Assembly (NCBI RefSeq): GCF_004765605.1
Contig: NZ_SRLC01000002.1
Coordinates: forward strand, 1,178,001 to 1,242,000
Length of the DNA stretch: 64,000 nucleotides
Origin: Hymenobacter aquaticus
GTDB lineage: Bacteria > Bacteroidota > Bacteroidia > Cytophagales > Hymenobacteraceae
Direction of reading: 5' to 3'
In this document: positions 33,717 through 42,733 of the stretch, piece after piece
Layout: each line of letters begins with the position of its first letter
Numbering within the stretch: the stretch's first letter is position 1
Translations under genes and position numbers: made by a program
Notes under the pieces: generated by a model
Databases searched by the model: none
Seen by the model: only the letters and a program-made list of their open reading frames with translations
Told to the model about the DNA's origin: nothing

Positions 33717-33819
33717 CTGTCATCCTGAGCCTGCGAAGGACCTTGTCACGTCAGAACAAAGCGTTGTTACGGTAATCGTTCTTATCCTATAAGGTCCTTC
33801 GCAAGCTCAGGATGACAGG
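33717..33819. repeat. Dyad repeat, TGTCATCCTGAGC...GAAGGACCTT family
   Basis: Left arm CCTGTCATCCTGAGC...GAAGGACCTT, right arm AAGGTCCTTCGC...CTCAGGATGACAGG, nearly perfect inverted copies separated by about 50 bases, between the nickel permease gene and ureAB. Confidence 0.88.
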
Positions 33820-33841
33820 TGGGAAAAAGATTTTCTAAACC

Positions 33842-34441
33842 CTACACGTTCTGCGCCACCATCCATACGCCATACCCCACGCACAGCCCCGACGAAAGCA
33901 GGATGCTGCTGAACTTGAGCCGGCGGCTGATTTTCATGCGCCTGGTAAAAGGGATGCGGCACAGGCCGGCTACCACGAACATACCCAGAATCGAGCCGAG
34001 GCCAAACACGAGAATGTACAGAATGCTGGGCAGCGGCCGGCGAATCTCGCTCAGCACCAGCAGCACCAGCGCCCCGCTGCCCGCCAGGCCGTGCAGCAGC
34101 CCCACGGTGTAGGCCAGCCGGTGCTGGTAGCGCGCCGGCCGGATGTCCGGCGGCTTGTTCCAGTTCAGCAGCCGACTCACGCCCATGGCCACCAGCACCA
34201 CGCCCACGGCGGCCTCGAAGTAGCCCGAGGTCAGGAACGTGGCCCGGCTCAGAATCACCACCGAGCCCACCAGCACCAGCATGGTGGTGTGGCCCAGGCC
34301 CCAGAAAATTCCGTCGCGCAGGGCCAGCACCGTACTGTCGCGCCGCGACACCATGTTGCCCACGGCCAGCAGATGATCGGGCTCGAAGGCGTGGCCCAGA
34401 CCGGCTACGGAAGCAAACAGAATAGGGAGGAACGCTTCCAT
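33842..34441 (-). CDS. Nickel permease-like membrane protein (UreH/NiCoT-related)
   Basis: 199 residues from MEAFLPILFASVAG. About six membrane segments. The first carries GLGHAFEPDHLLAVGN, the HxxxxDH pattern of nickel/cobalt transporters and of UreH-type urease-linked permeases. A second metal-site-like motif is YTVGLLHGLAGSGALVLL. It lies at the head of the urease run, so nickel uptake for urease is the likely job. The upstream in-frame extension lacks a family-like start. Confidence 0.85.
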   Translation of the reverse strand: MEAFLPILFASVAGLGHAFEPDHLLAVGNMVSRRDSTVLALRDGIFWGLGHTTMLVLVGSVVILSRATFLTSGYFEAAVGVVLVAMGVSRLLNWNKPPDIRPARYQHRLAYTVGLLHGLAGSGALVLLVLSEIRRPLPSILYILVFGLGSILGMFVVAGLCRIPFTRRMKISRRLKFSSILLSSGLCVGYGVWMVAQNV

Positions 34442-34730
34442 TCGGCAGGGCGCACACGAGAGGCTTGAGGCCTCAATATAGAGGATAGAGCGGCTCGCAA
34501 CCATTGGGGTGCCTATTTTTCCGCGCGGCCGGGTCCGCCGCCCACGCAGCGTGCCCGGCCTATATAGCGGAACGTCAACGCGCTAGCCGGGCGGTTCGTC
34601 CCGGCCCCCGAAGCGTTTAACCAGCCTTGGCCGCCGTTGGCACGGCCGGGGCCCCGATTCAGCCAAAAAACCTATTTGCTGTCGGCAAACTCTATTTCTT
34701 GCATAGTTGCCCCATGTCGTAGTGCTTACC

Positions 34731-37700
34731 ATGTCAGAAATTTCGTCTTCCGCCGTTGTTCCTACCCTCGCCGAGTTCACTCAGGCGCAAGAGCGCATCG
34801 CGCAGCTGGAGCAGGCGTTGCAGCAGGCCCACGCCGCCCGGCAGGTGGCCGATGAGCGCATGGCGTATTATGCGGATTACCTGACGGAAGGCGTCGTGCT
34901 GCTTAGCTCGGAAGGCACCGTGCTGCTGCTCAACGAGCCCTACTGCCGTTTCTTTGGCGTGCCCCTGCCCACCCGCCAGTGGGTGCAGCGCCCCGTGGCC
35001 GAGCTCAGCGCCGCCATTACCCTGTGCAGCGACCAGACCCAGCAGCTGGCCCACGAGTTCGACCAGGCCCTGCGCAGCGGCCAACCCTCGCACAGCGTGC
35101 AGATCTGCCTGACCAGCGGCCGGGTGCTCGACCGGGACGTGGTGCCGTTGCAGGCCCTGCAGCCCGGCTCGACCAACGTGCTGCTGCGCTACCGCGACGT
35201 GACGGCCCAGCACCAGGCTGCCGCCGAGCTGCAATCCATGTCGCGCATTCCGGAGCAAAACCCCAACCCGGTGCTGCGCTTCAACCAGCACGGCGACACG
35301 ATTTTTGCCAATGCCGTGCTGCGCGGCCTGCGCGACGACCTCGACGCGGCGGAGCGGGCATCGGTGTGGGCCTCCTTGCAGCAGCTGGCCGCCGACGCCC
35401 TGGCTCACAACCAGCCCCGGCAGCTGGAGGTGGCCTTCCGGGAGCGGCTGTTTCGGGTGGCGGCGGTGCCGTTCGTGGCCGAAGCCTACACCAACCTGTA
35501 CCTACAGGAAATAACGGAGCAGCGCCAGATGGAAGGGCAGCTGGCCGAGCAGCGCCAGTTCTACGAAACCATCCTCAACGAGCTGCCCGTGGAGGTTGTC
35601 GTGCTTGATGAGGAGCAGCGCTACCTCTACGCCAACCCCAGCGCCGTGCCCGATACCGAGGCCCGCAACTGGCTGATGGGTCATACCATTACCGAATTCT
35701 GCCAGCGCTACAACTATCCGCTGACCCTGGCCGAGCAGCGCCACCGCATGTTCGACCGCGCCCGGCAGGAGCAGCACTTGGTGCGCTGGGACGACATTAC
35801 GCCCTACCCCGACGGCACGCGCTGCCACCAGCGGCACTTCAAGTCCATCGTCGGGCCCGACCAGGGGCTGCGGTTTATGCTGGGCTACGGCCTTGACATT
35901 ACGGATCGGGTGCAGGCCGAGCAGCGGCTGCTGGATCAGCAGAAATTCACCCAGCAGGTGCTCGACACGGCTCCTAGCCTGATTTACGTGCGCAATAGCC
36001 GGGGGCAGCTGGTGTTTACCAACCACGCCATGACGCAGCTGCGCGAGTTTCAGTCGTATCGGCAGCGCGCCAGCCAGGACCCGCACAGCCCCGTGGCCCG
36101 CGAAGAGCAGGAATACACCGCCGCCGATGCCCACGTGCTGGCCACGGGCGAAGAAATCAAGAAGGAAGACCCCTACACGCTGCCTTCGGGCGAGGTGCTC
36201 TGGTTCCAGACCATCAAGCGCCCCCTGCGCCGCCCCGACGGTGCGGTGGAAGTGTTGGGTGTGAGCACCGACATTACGGACCTGAAGAAAGCTACCGAGG
36301 CGGCCCAGGCTGCGGCCACGGCCCGCGAAAACTTCCTGTCCAACATGAGCCACGAGATTCGCACGCCCCTGAACGGCGTGCTGGGCATGGCCGGACAGCT
36401 GGCCAAAACCCGCCTCGACGCCCGCCAGCAGGACCTGCTGAACGTGATTCGCTCCTCGGGCCAGCACCTGCTGGGCGTGCTCAACGACGTGCTCGACATG
36501 GCCAAAATCACCTCCGGCAAGTTGGAGTTCGAGCAAACTGCCTTCAACCTCTGCGACTCGATGGGCCAGGCCGTGGAGCCCTTGGCGTTGCTGGCCACCG
36601 ACAAGGGCCTGGAGTTCAAGGGCACGCCGCTGCGCGACAGCTGCCCCAACTCCTGGGTAGTCGGCGACCCGTTCCGTCTCAACCAGATTCTGATTAACCT
36701 GGTGTCCAACGCCATTAAGTTCACGGAAAGCGGCACCATCACGGTGGGCGGCTACTTCGTGGCCGAAACCGACACCCATCTGACCACCGAGTTCCGCGTC
36801 ACGGATACCGGCATCGGCATTGCCCCCGACAAGGTGGCCCGCATTTTCGAGGGCTTCACCCAGGCCTACGCCGACACCACGCGGCGGTTTGGCGGCACCG
36901 GCCTGGGGCTGAGCATCAGCCAGGCCCTGGTCGAGAAGCTGGGCGGCACGCTGCGGGTGGAAAGCGAAGTGGGCAAGGGCAGCACCTTTGCCTTCACCCT
37001 GACCCTGCCCAAGGCCGAAGCCCCGCGCCTGCGAAAGGAGGAAGTCGTGGATACCGGCTCGTTGGCCGGCCGCCGGGTGCTGCTGGTCGAAGACAACGAA
37101 ATCAACCGCGAGGTGGCCCGCCTGATGCTGGAGGAGTGGCAGGTGGAAGTCGATGAGGCCCCCGACGGGCTGGTGGCCGTGCAGATGCACGCGGCCAGCA
37201 ACTACGACGTGGTGCTGATGGATATTCAGATGCCCAACATGAACGGGCTGGAAGCCACGGCCCGCATCCGGCAGCACCCCGAGCGGCAGCGCGCCCAGGT
37301 CCCGATTCTGGCCCTCACGGCCAATGCTTTCCGGGCCGACAACGAGCTGTACCTGGCCGCCGGCATGAACGACTGCCTGGCCAAGCCCTTCGAGGAAGAT
37401 TCGCTCTACCAGAAGCTGGTGAGCCTGATTGCCACCGCGCCGGCCCGCGGCAGCCGGGGCTACGACCTGACCGGCCTGCGCGAGCTGGCCCGGGGCAAGC
37501 AGGAGTTCGTGGATAAAATCATCCGCTCCTTCCTGCGCAACATTCCCGACACGGTGCAGCAAATCCGCTTTGCCGCCGCCGACGGCCAGTGGGCTACCGT
37601 GGCCGAGCTGGTACACCACATCAAGCCCAACCTGGTGCAACTGGGTGTGGAAGGCGTGGACGAGGCCGTGAAGCAGCTGGAGCAGGCCCGCCAGGGCGTG

Positions 37701-37802
37701 GGCAGCACCGAAACCCGCACGGCGGCCGTCGGCTACCTCACCACCCGCCTCGACCAGGTAGTGCAAGAGCTGCCCCGGGAGCTGAGCCCCGAGGCGGAGT
37801 AA
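34731..37802 (+). CDS. Hybrid sensor histidine kinase with PAS, receiver and Hpt domains
   Basis: 1,023 residues from MSEISSSAVV. No membrane segment is visible, so cytoplasmic. Order: N-terminal coiled coil, four or so PAS domains (about 50-500), HisKA with phosphorylatable His541 in SNMSHEIRTPLNG, HATPase (NLVSNAIKFTESG, TGIGIAPDKVARIFEGF, GGTGLGLSIS), receiver with Asp831 in VVLMDIQMPNMNG, and a C-terminal Hpt domain with His962 in LVHHIKPNL. This is a complete His-Asp-His relay ready to hand phosphate to a separate regulator. The convergent LytTR regulator is 5 bases away and is a candidate partner, by proximity only. Confidence 0.94.
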   Translation: MSEISSSAVVPTLAEFTQAQERIAQLEQALQQAHAARQVADERMAYYADYLTEGVVLLSSEGTVLLLNEPYCRFFGVPLPTRQWVQRPVAELSAAITLCSDQTQQLAHEFDQALRSGQPSHSVQICLTSGRVLDRDVVPLQALQPGSTNVLLRYRDVTAQHQAAAELQSMSRIPEQNPNPVLRFNQHGDTIFANAVLRGLRDDLDAAERASVWASLQQLAADALAHNQPRQLEVAFRERLFRVAAVPFVAEAYTNLYLQEITEQRQMEGQLAEQRQFYETILNELPVEVVVLDEEQRYLYANPSAVPDTEARNWLMGHTITEFCQRYNYPLTLAEQRHRMFDRARQEQHLVRWDDITPYPDGTRCHQRHFKSIVGPDQGLRFMLGYGLDITDRVQAEQRLLDQQKFTQQVLDTAPSLIYVRNSRGQLVFTNHAMTQLREFQSYRQRASQDPHSPVAREEQEYTAADAHVLATGEEIKKEDPYTLPSGEVLWFQTIKRPLRRPDGAVEVLGVSTDITDLKKATEAAQAAATARENFLSNMSHEIRTPLNGVLGMAGQLAKTRLDARQQDLLNVIRSSGQHLLGVLNDVLDMAKITSGKLEFEQTAFNLCDSMGQAVEPLALLATDKGLEFKGTPLRDSCPNSWVVGDPFRLNQILINLVSNAIKFTESGTITVGGYFVAETDTHLTTEFRVTDTGIGIAPDKVARIFEGFTQAYADTTRRFGGTGLGLSISQALVEKLGGTLRVESEVGKGSTFAFTLTLPKAEAPRLRKEEVVDTGSLAGRRVLLVEDNEINREVARLMLEEWQVEVDEAPDGLVAVQMHAASNYDVVLMDIQMPNMNGLEATARIRQHPERQRAQVPILALTANAFRADNELYLAAGMNDCLAKPFEEDSLYQKLVSLIATAPARGSRGYDLTGLRELARGKQEFVDKIIRSFLRNIPDTVQQIRFAAADGQWATVAELVHHIKPNLVQLGVEGVDEAVKQLEQARQGVGSTETRTAAVGYLTTRLDQVVQELPRELSPEAE

Positions 37803-37807
37803 GAAGG

Positions 37808-38548
37808 CTAGAGGCTACGCAGCTTCTGGAAAAAGCCGTCCTGGTAGGATTTGCCCACCGGAATTTCGTGCTCCCCGAGCAGCAGCTGGTTGTCTTCCAC
37901 GGCCTCAATCCGCTTGGTGTTGACGATGAAGGAGCGGTGCACGCGCACGAAATGCGCGAATGGCAGCCGTTCTTCCAGGGCCTTGAGCGTGATGTACACG
38001 ATGTGCTTGTGGCGGGGCGTCACAAACACGGAGTAGGTCGACATGGCCTCGATGTAGAGCACGTCGTTGAAATCAAGCTTGACGAGCTTGTTGTTGACCT
38101 TCACGAACAGCTCCGAGCCCTCCAGCTCCGATTCCGGGGCGGCGGGCGGCGTGGGCTCGGGCGCGGCCGCCGCGGTCAGCACCCGCGTGACGGCCTTGCT
38201 GAAGCGGGCGTAGTCCACGGGTTTCACCAGGTAGTCGGCCACGGCCAGCTCGAAGGCCGCCACCGCGAAATCGGTGTGCGTGGTAACCAGAATAACCTGG
38301 GGCGGCGGTTGGGGCAGGGCGCGCACCAGGTCCAGGCCGCTGAGGCGGGGCATCTCGATGTCGAGAAACAGCAGGTCGATGGCCGTACCGTTCTGCAGCA
38401 GGTTCAGGGCCTGCACGGCGTCGGGCAGGGAAGCCACCAGTTCCAGGGCCTCGGTCATTTCGACGAAATGTTCGAGCGTGAGGCGGTTGATTTCGTTGTC
38501 GTCGATGATGAGGCAGCGCAGGCGGGCTTGAGCAGAGCGTAAGGGCAT
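37808..38548 (-). CDS. LytTR-family response regulator
   Basis: 246 residues from MPLRSAQARLRCLI. Receiver domain with acidic pair IIDDNEIN, phospho-acceptor Asp63 in LLFLDIEMPRLSG and Lys in DYLVKPVDY. The C-terminal LytTR DNA-binding domain includes NDVLYIEAMSTYSVFV and FVRVHRSFIVN. An Ala/Pro linker joins them. It converges on the hybrid kinase. The in-frame extension to 38761 lacks regulator features and is rejected. Confidence 0.93.
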   Translation of the reverse strand: MPLRSAQARLRCLIIDDNEINRLTLEHFVEMTEALELVASLPDAVQALNLLQNGTAIDLLFLDIEMPRLSGLDLVRALPQPPPQVILVTTHTDFAVAAFELAVADYLVKPVDYARFSKAVTRVLTAAAAPEPTPPAAPESELEGSELFVKVNNKLVKLDFNDVLYIEAMSTYSVFVTPRHKHIVYITLKALEERLPFAHFVRVHRSFIVNTKRIEAVEDNQLLLGEHEIPVGKSYQDGFFQKLRSL

Positions 38549-39131
38549 GTAGGGAAAGTGAAGGAAAGTCCGCGCGGCGGGCTGAAAAACTAACGGGCCG
38601 CGCAACACTAGCACAGCCGCACGAGGCACTGAGAAAAGCAAAAGCACGGTTGGCCCAAAAAGGCAGTTGCCGGGCAGGATACAATCTACGGTTGCCGCGC
38701 CGGATTTCACAACTGCTTCTCGTTGACCTTCTTTTCCCGCGCGATGAAAAACGTTGTACACCTGTTAATTGGATTCGCTCTGACCGCAATTACTTCTTTG
38801 CCGGCCGTAGCTGCAGCCCCGGCAGCCCGCCCCGCGCCCTGAAGATGGCCTGCTATTACCCTAAGCGCCTGTGCCTGAGTCAGCCCCAGGCCGCAGCCGC
38901 GCAGCCCGCCCCTTGACGCGTATGACCGTCACCCATTTGGCGCATCGGTAGCACCGCCCCCGGGGCAAATTCTGCTGCTGGAGAAGCTATGCAAACTGCC
39001 CATTTCGGGTGGCCGAGGCAATGCCGTAGCGTTCAGCTTGCGGGCTGAAAGCCAGCTTCTAAGGATAGGGAAACTAGTTTTTATTATTATTTTTCACTAA
39101 TCTTAAGGGCCGCTTTTATCCTCCCGCGCTC
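38549..39131. other. Gap with one possible micro-ORF
   Basis: Upstream region of two divergent transcription units. It holds a 32-codon signal-peptide-like frame (38744-38842, listed separately) and an AT-rich tract just before the exported protein at 39132. Nothing else was recognised. Confidence 0.5.
38744..38842 (+). CDS. Possible 32-residue exported peptide
   Basis: The frame MKNVVHLLIGFALTAITSLP...AAPAARPAP has a textbook signal-peptide shape (two-residue basic start, hydrophobic core, AVAAAP cleavage-like site) and then ends almost at once. It may be a true small protein or the surviving start of a degraded exported protein gene. No promoter or conserved neighbour supports it. Confidence 0.3.
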   Translation: MKNVVHLLIGFALTAITSLPAVAAAPAARPAP

Positions 39132-39626
39132 ATGAAGTACCTGGCTGTATTCTCGCTTACCCTGGCCCTGGCCAGCCCCGTCGCAGCTCAGAAAGGCCAG
39201 GCCGGGCGCGTGCTGGAGCAGCGCCGGGCCGCCCTGGGTACCGATGTGCGCCAGTTTCGGCACCTAGTGCCCGAGCGGGTAGAGGCCAGCACCCAAACGG
39301 TGTACTACACCAGCAAGCGCGAAAATCTGCGCGTGGGCTCTTACACCGTCACCGGGATTAGCTACGGTTTCTATAAGGACAAGCTTTGCTCGATTGAGTT
39401 GCGTGTGATGGGCGACGTGAACTGCAAAGGCATTCACAACCTACTGCTTTCCGAGTACGGCCCCAGCCAGCGGGTAGCCGCCAAGAGTGAAAACTGGACC
39501 GATCCGCAGGTGTCGTTGCGCTACACGGAAGTACCCCAGGGCTTCGCCACCATCGTGTTGGCCAGCAAAACCCTGATGGAGCAGCGCTTGGCCGAAACCA
39601 AGCTGCCCGCCTACCACAGCGCCTAA
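39132..39626 (+). CDS. Exported protein of unknown function
   Basis: 164 residues with signal peptide MKYLAVFSLTLALASPVAAQ. The mature part is mixed alpha/beta (VYYTSKRENLRVGSYTVTGI, GFYKDKLCSIELRVMG, NLLLSEYGPSQ). Two cysteines, in KLCSIEL and DVNCKGI, could form a disulfide after export. No family is recognised with certainty. It has an AT-rich upstream tract and its own terminator, so it is probably monocistronic. Confidence 0.82.
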   Translation: MKYLAVFSLTLALASPVAAQKGQAGRVLEQRRAALGTDVRQFRHLVPERVEASTQTVYYTSKRENLRVGSYTVTGISYGFYKDKLCSIELRVMGDVNCKGIHNLLLSEYGPSQRVAAKSENWTDPQVSLRYTEVPQGFATIVLASKTLMEQRLAETKLPAYHSA

Positions 39627-39640
39627 ACATTCGTTGATAT

Positions 39641-39677
39641 AAAAAACGTCCTGCCGCGCCCGGCAGGACATTTTTTT
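39641..39677. terminator. Bidirectional intrinsic terminator
   Basis: Perfect 9-bp stem GTCCTGCCG / CGGCAGGAC (39648-39656, 39661-39669) flanked by A- and T-runs, between convergent genes. Confidence 0.9.
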
Positions 39678-39687
39678 ATGTGCGTTG

Positions 39688-41232
39688 CTATTTCAAACGG
39701 CGGAATTTGCGCTGCATGATTTCCTGCACGGGCACGTTTTCAATCTTGCTTTCCAGCCACGAAATAATGTCGAGGTAGAGAAACGGGCGCCGCTCAAACG
39801 GGTCGGCGGCAATGCTGATGAGCTTTTCCTTGAGCTGCACGAAAGCCTCCTTGAGCTCGGCCGGGGTAATGTCGCCGACGCTGCGCAGAAACTGGAAAAT
39901 GGCCACCTGCATCTGCTGCTGGTCGTTCATCTTGCCCAAAAAGCGGTACACCGACCGGATCTGGTACTCTAGGGCCTCGTCGCGGCCGGCTTCGTAGTGG
40001 GCTATCAGGTTCAGGATGCGGGCAAAGCACTGAATATCCTCGCGCAGGCTCACGTCGCGGAACTGGATGATTTTGGTGAGGTACTCGATGGCCTTATCGT
40101 TGTTGCCGCTGCCGAAATACAGGCTGGCAATCTTGTAGTAGAACACCAGGCGGCGGTGCGAGTCGAGCTGCACCTGAAACCGGTCGAGGTTGTCGAGCAG
40201 GCCGGGAATGATCTGCAGGCCCTCGGTGAAGCTGCCCCGCAGAAAGTGAGCGTTGATGCGGTTGGTGTAGATGTAGAGAAACAGCAGCATCTCCGTGTTG
40301 GGGTTGGTGCGCCGGTCCGGGTCGGCGGCAAAAGCCTCCAGGGTTTCGAGTACCTCCATAAACCTGCTGTAGTACAGTAGGTTGTAGAGGGAAATCAGCA
40401 GGTTGTGCAGGCCCTTGATGTAGAGCATGGTTTGCTGCTCCTTCATGGCGGGGCTGTGCTCAAACAAATCGACCCACTTCTGGGCGTAGCGGAAGCAGGC
40501 CGGGAAATTCTGGGTGATGGTGTGGTACCAGACGTGGGCCTGGTAGTAGTAGAGCTGCTCGTAGAAGCCCGCCCGGGCCATATCCACCGGCGGCAGGGCC
40601 GCGTGGAAATACGCCGTGATGGTGTCGTAGTCTTCCTGGTGGCGCACGTGCCCAATCTTGAGGTAGAGGCCGTACATGCGCAGGGCCACGTTCGACAGCT
40701 CGTGCAGCTGGGCCACGTGCCCGGCCGTGTCGGAGGCTTCAGCCGACAGCACCTCGGCCCGGCCCCGCAGGCTGCGCGTGATGTACTGGGCCTCGATCAG
40801 CTTCTCAAAATCGAGGGCCAGCAGGGCAATGTGGGGCATTTCGGCTTGCTGGGCCGTTTGTTTCACCTTTTCCAGCATCCGCAGGCTTTGCTGGTAGAGG
40901 CCGCGGTTGTACAGCACCCGGGCGTAGTCGAGCTGCTCGTGGAGCTGAATATCGAGGTTCTGGCCCGAGTGGTACATGCGCAGGCTGGAAAGCAGCTGCT
41001 TGTAGAGGTTGGCCTTCAGGTTGGCGACTTGCACTTTCTTGATGGCCGGCACCTGGGCCAGCACCCGTTCCTCGTCGTAGCTGGCCTGCCCGTCGAGGGC
41101 GTCGAAGAGCTGCAGAAACTTCAACCCCTCGTTGGAGCCCTGGCGGTTGGTAAACAGCCGGAAATGCCGCTTTTCGGAGCGCGTCAGCGACTTAATTAAC
41201 TGAAAAACAGGGTCAATGCTTTCGTTAGGCAT
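39688..41232 (-). CDS. Conserved alpha-helical (TPR-like) protein, function unknown
   Basis: 514 residues from MPNESIDPVFQLIKSLTRSEKRHFRLF, the N-terminus seen in a widespread Bacteroidota family of unknown function. The rest is helical pairs rich in Leu, Tyr and Arg that look like degenerate TPR repeats (VANLKANLYKQLLSSLRMY, YARVLYNRGLYQQSLRMLEK, NDKAIEYLTKIIQF). No signal peptide. Two upstream in-frame Met codons are ignored because the family N-terminus begins here. It is convergent with the exported protein gene and divergent from the ilv operon. Confidence 0.85.
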   Translation of the reverse strand: MPNESIDPVFQLIKSLTRSEKRHFRLFTNRQGSNEGLKFLQLFDALDGQASYDEERVLAQVPAIKKVQVANLKANLYKQLLSSLRMYHSGQNLDIQLHEQLDYARVLYNRGLYQQSLRMLEKVKQTAQQAEMPHIALLALDFEKLIEAQYITRSLRGRAEVLSAEASDTAGHVAQLHELSNVALRMYGLYLKIGHVRHQEDYDTITAYFHAALPPVDMARAGFYEQLYYYQAHVWYHTITQNFPACFRYAQKWVDLFEHSPAMKEQQTMLYIKGLHNLLISLYNLLYYSRFMEVLETLEAFAADPDRRTNPNTEMLLFLYIYTNRINAHFLRGSFTEGLQIIPGLLDNLDRFQVQLDSHRRLVFYYKIASLYFGSGNNDKAIEYLTKIIQFRDVSLREDIQCFARILNLIAHYEAGRDEALEYQIRSVYRFLGKMNDQQQMQVAIFQFLRSVGDITPAELKEAFVQLKEKLISIAADPFERRPFLYLDIISWLESKIENVPVQEIMQRKFRRLK

Positions 41233-41570
41233 TGTAGCGCGGTGTTTGGTAAGTGGTTGTATTGCAATATGTTGCAGATAAAAACATAATAATTGGAAAT
41301 AGTGGAGTGCCTGAATATTGTTTTTCGGAGTTCCGGGTGCTACTGCTACTTGCGTGCAGCTTCGGGCCACCAGCCGCCGCTGCCGGGCAAGTTACAACCG
41401 CTGCTGACTTTGGCTTCAGGCTGCTGAAAAGGCCGGGAACCGGGGACTGCCCGAACCGGCCGTAGCGGCTGCCCCTGGCCCGGCCAGCGGAATTGCTGAC
41501 CACCAATGTAACTGAATCGGAGTGGATTGCGGGAACCGGCCTTCACTCCGTCGAAAAACAACCTGTTGTC
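41233..41570. other. Intergenic region upstream of the ilv leader
   Basis: Divergent control region between the TPR-like gene and the ilv operon. AT-rich near 41250-41330. It contains TGACTTTG at 41405-41412, one base off the TAnnTTTG box, as a weak promoter candidate. Confidence 0.4.
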
Positions 41571-41627
41571 ATGTCCACTGCCTTGCTGGTCGTCCTTCCC
41601 ATCATTATTCCGCTGCCATCGGGCTGA
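41571..41627 (+). CDS. ilv operon leader peptide
   Basis: An 18-residue frame, MSTALLVVLPIIIPLPSG, has Leu, Val or Ile at 9 positions, with LLVVLPIII in a row, exactly the three products of the operon downstream. It ends 27 bases before a terminator hairpin and 115 bases before the ilvE ATG. This is the layout of a ribosome-mediated attenuator: stalling at starved codons would change folding and prevent termination. Composition and placement are seen; the mechanism is inferred, and an antiterminator pairing was not established by eye. Confidence 0.75.
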   Translation: MSTALLVVLPIIIPLPSG

Positions 41628-41654
41628 AGGAACTGCTTCTGTGCGCTATCCACC

Positions 41655-41689
41655 AGCCTTTCTAAGCCCCGCGCTCAGGAAGGCTTTTT
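41655..41689 (+). promoter_or_regulatory. Attenuator terminator before ilvE
   Basis: Stem AGCCTTTCT / AGGAAGGCT (41655-41663, 41677-41685; one G-U pair) with a 13-base loop, followed directly by a T-run. It lies between the leader peptide and ilvE with no gene ending before it, so it is likely a conditional terminator. Confidence 0.75.
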
Positions 41690-41742
41690 ACTGCCTGTCT
41701 TTCTTGTCGAGTACCCTATTTCCACTTTCTAACCACCGTTTT

Positions 41743-42645
41743 ATGTATTTCAACAGCAACACCGTCGCCTTTCTGGATGGTGAGTTTGTGCCGGCCAGCG
41801 AGGCCACCTGCGGGGCCTACGCCCAATCGTTGCACTACGGCTACGCCGTTTTCGAAGGCATCCGGGCCTACAACACGCCCCGCGGCTGCCAGATTTTCAA
41901 GGCCCGGGAGCATTACGAGCGGTTTCACTATTCCTGCCAGACCATCGGGCTGCCGCTGAACTACTCGGTGGAAGAGCTGACCCAGATCAGCTACCAGCTG
42001 CTGGAAAAAAACGGGCTGACCGACGCTTACATCCGGCCCCTGGCCTACGCGGCCACGCCCAACATGAGCCTGAAGCACGCCACGACCGGCAACCTGCTGA
42101 TGGCCGTGTGGGAGTGGGGCAAATACCTCGGCGACCAAAGCCTGCGCCTGACCATCTCGCCCTACGAGCGGCCCAACCCCAAGGCCGTCCCGATTGAGGC
42201 CAAAGTAGCGGGGCACTACGTCAACTCCATTATTGCCAGCTCCGAGGCCAAGGGCCGGGGCTACGACGAAGCCCTGCTGCTGGACATGAACGGCTACGTG
42301 GCCGAAGGACCGGGGGCCAATTTCTTCTTCGAGAAAAACGGGGCGCTCTACACGGCCCCGGCCGGCAGCATCCTGCGCGGCATCACCCGCAACACCATCA
42401 TCGACCTGGCCCGCGAAGCCGGCATCACCGTGCACGAGCAGTTCTTCACGCCGGCCGAGTTGCAAGGGGCCGAGGGGGCTTTCATGACGGGCACCGCCGC
42501 CGAAGTTATCGGCGTCTCGTCGGTGGATGAGGTGGTGTTCAGCAAGCCTTACGCCGAAACCATCGGGGCCCACCTGGCCAGCCGCTACCAGGCCTTGGTA
42601 ACCGGGCAGGAAGTAAGAGCTCAGCGCTTAGAACTCAGAGCCTAG
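41743..42645 (+). CDS. ilvE: Branched-chain amino acid aminotransferase
   Basis: 300 residues from MYFNSNTVAFLDGEF. Fold type IV PLP enzyme that transfers amino groups between glutamate and the keto acids of Leu, Ile and Val. Motifs: SLHYGYAVFEGIRAY, IRPLAY, the PLP Lys in EAKVAGHYVNSI, DMNGYVAEGPGANFFF and LRGITRNTIIDLA. The last residues (VRAQRLELRA) are encoded by an intergenic-type repeat unit and probably differ from relatives. First structural gene of the operon. Confidence 0.95.
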   Translation: MYFNSNTVAFLDGEFVPASEATCGAYAQSLHYGYAVFEGIRAYNTPRGCQIFKAREHYERFHYSCQTIGLPLNYSVEELTQISYQLLEKNGLTDAYIRPLAYAATPNMSLKHATTGNLLMAVWEWGKYLGDQSLRLTISPYERPNPKAVPIEAKVAGHYVNSIIASSEAKGRGYDEALLLDMNGYVAEGPGANFFFEKNGALYTAPAGSILRGITRNTIIDLAREAGITVHEQFFTPAELQGAEGAFMTGTAAEVIGVSSVDEVVFSKPYAETIGAHLASRYQALVTGQEVRAQRLELRA

Positions 42646-42730
42646 CCCGTTCTGGTGGTACTCCCTTATTCCATTTCCTGCTCAGCGCTGAGTTCTAAAT
42701 TCTAAGTTCTGACCTCTGCGCTCTACGACA
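42616..42730. repeat. CTCAGCGCT/GAGTTCTAA repeat units spanning the ilvE stop
   Basis: CTCAGCGCT occurs at 42620 and 42681; TTAGAACTC at 42628 and its complement GAGTTCTAA at 42690. The first unit encodes the end of IlvE and its stop; the second lies before ilvD. Confidence 0.6.
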
Positions 42731-42733
42731 ACT

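Noticed and set aside
41527..41742. Extended N-terminus of IlvE starting at 41527
   Set aside because: In frame, but it would span the leader peptide and attenuator; MYFNSNTVAFLDGEF is the family start.
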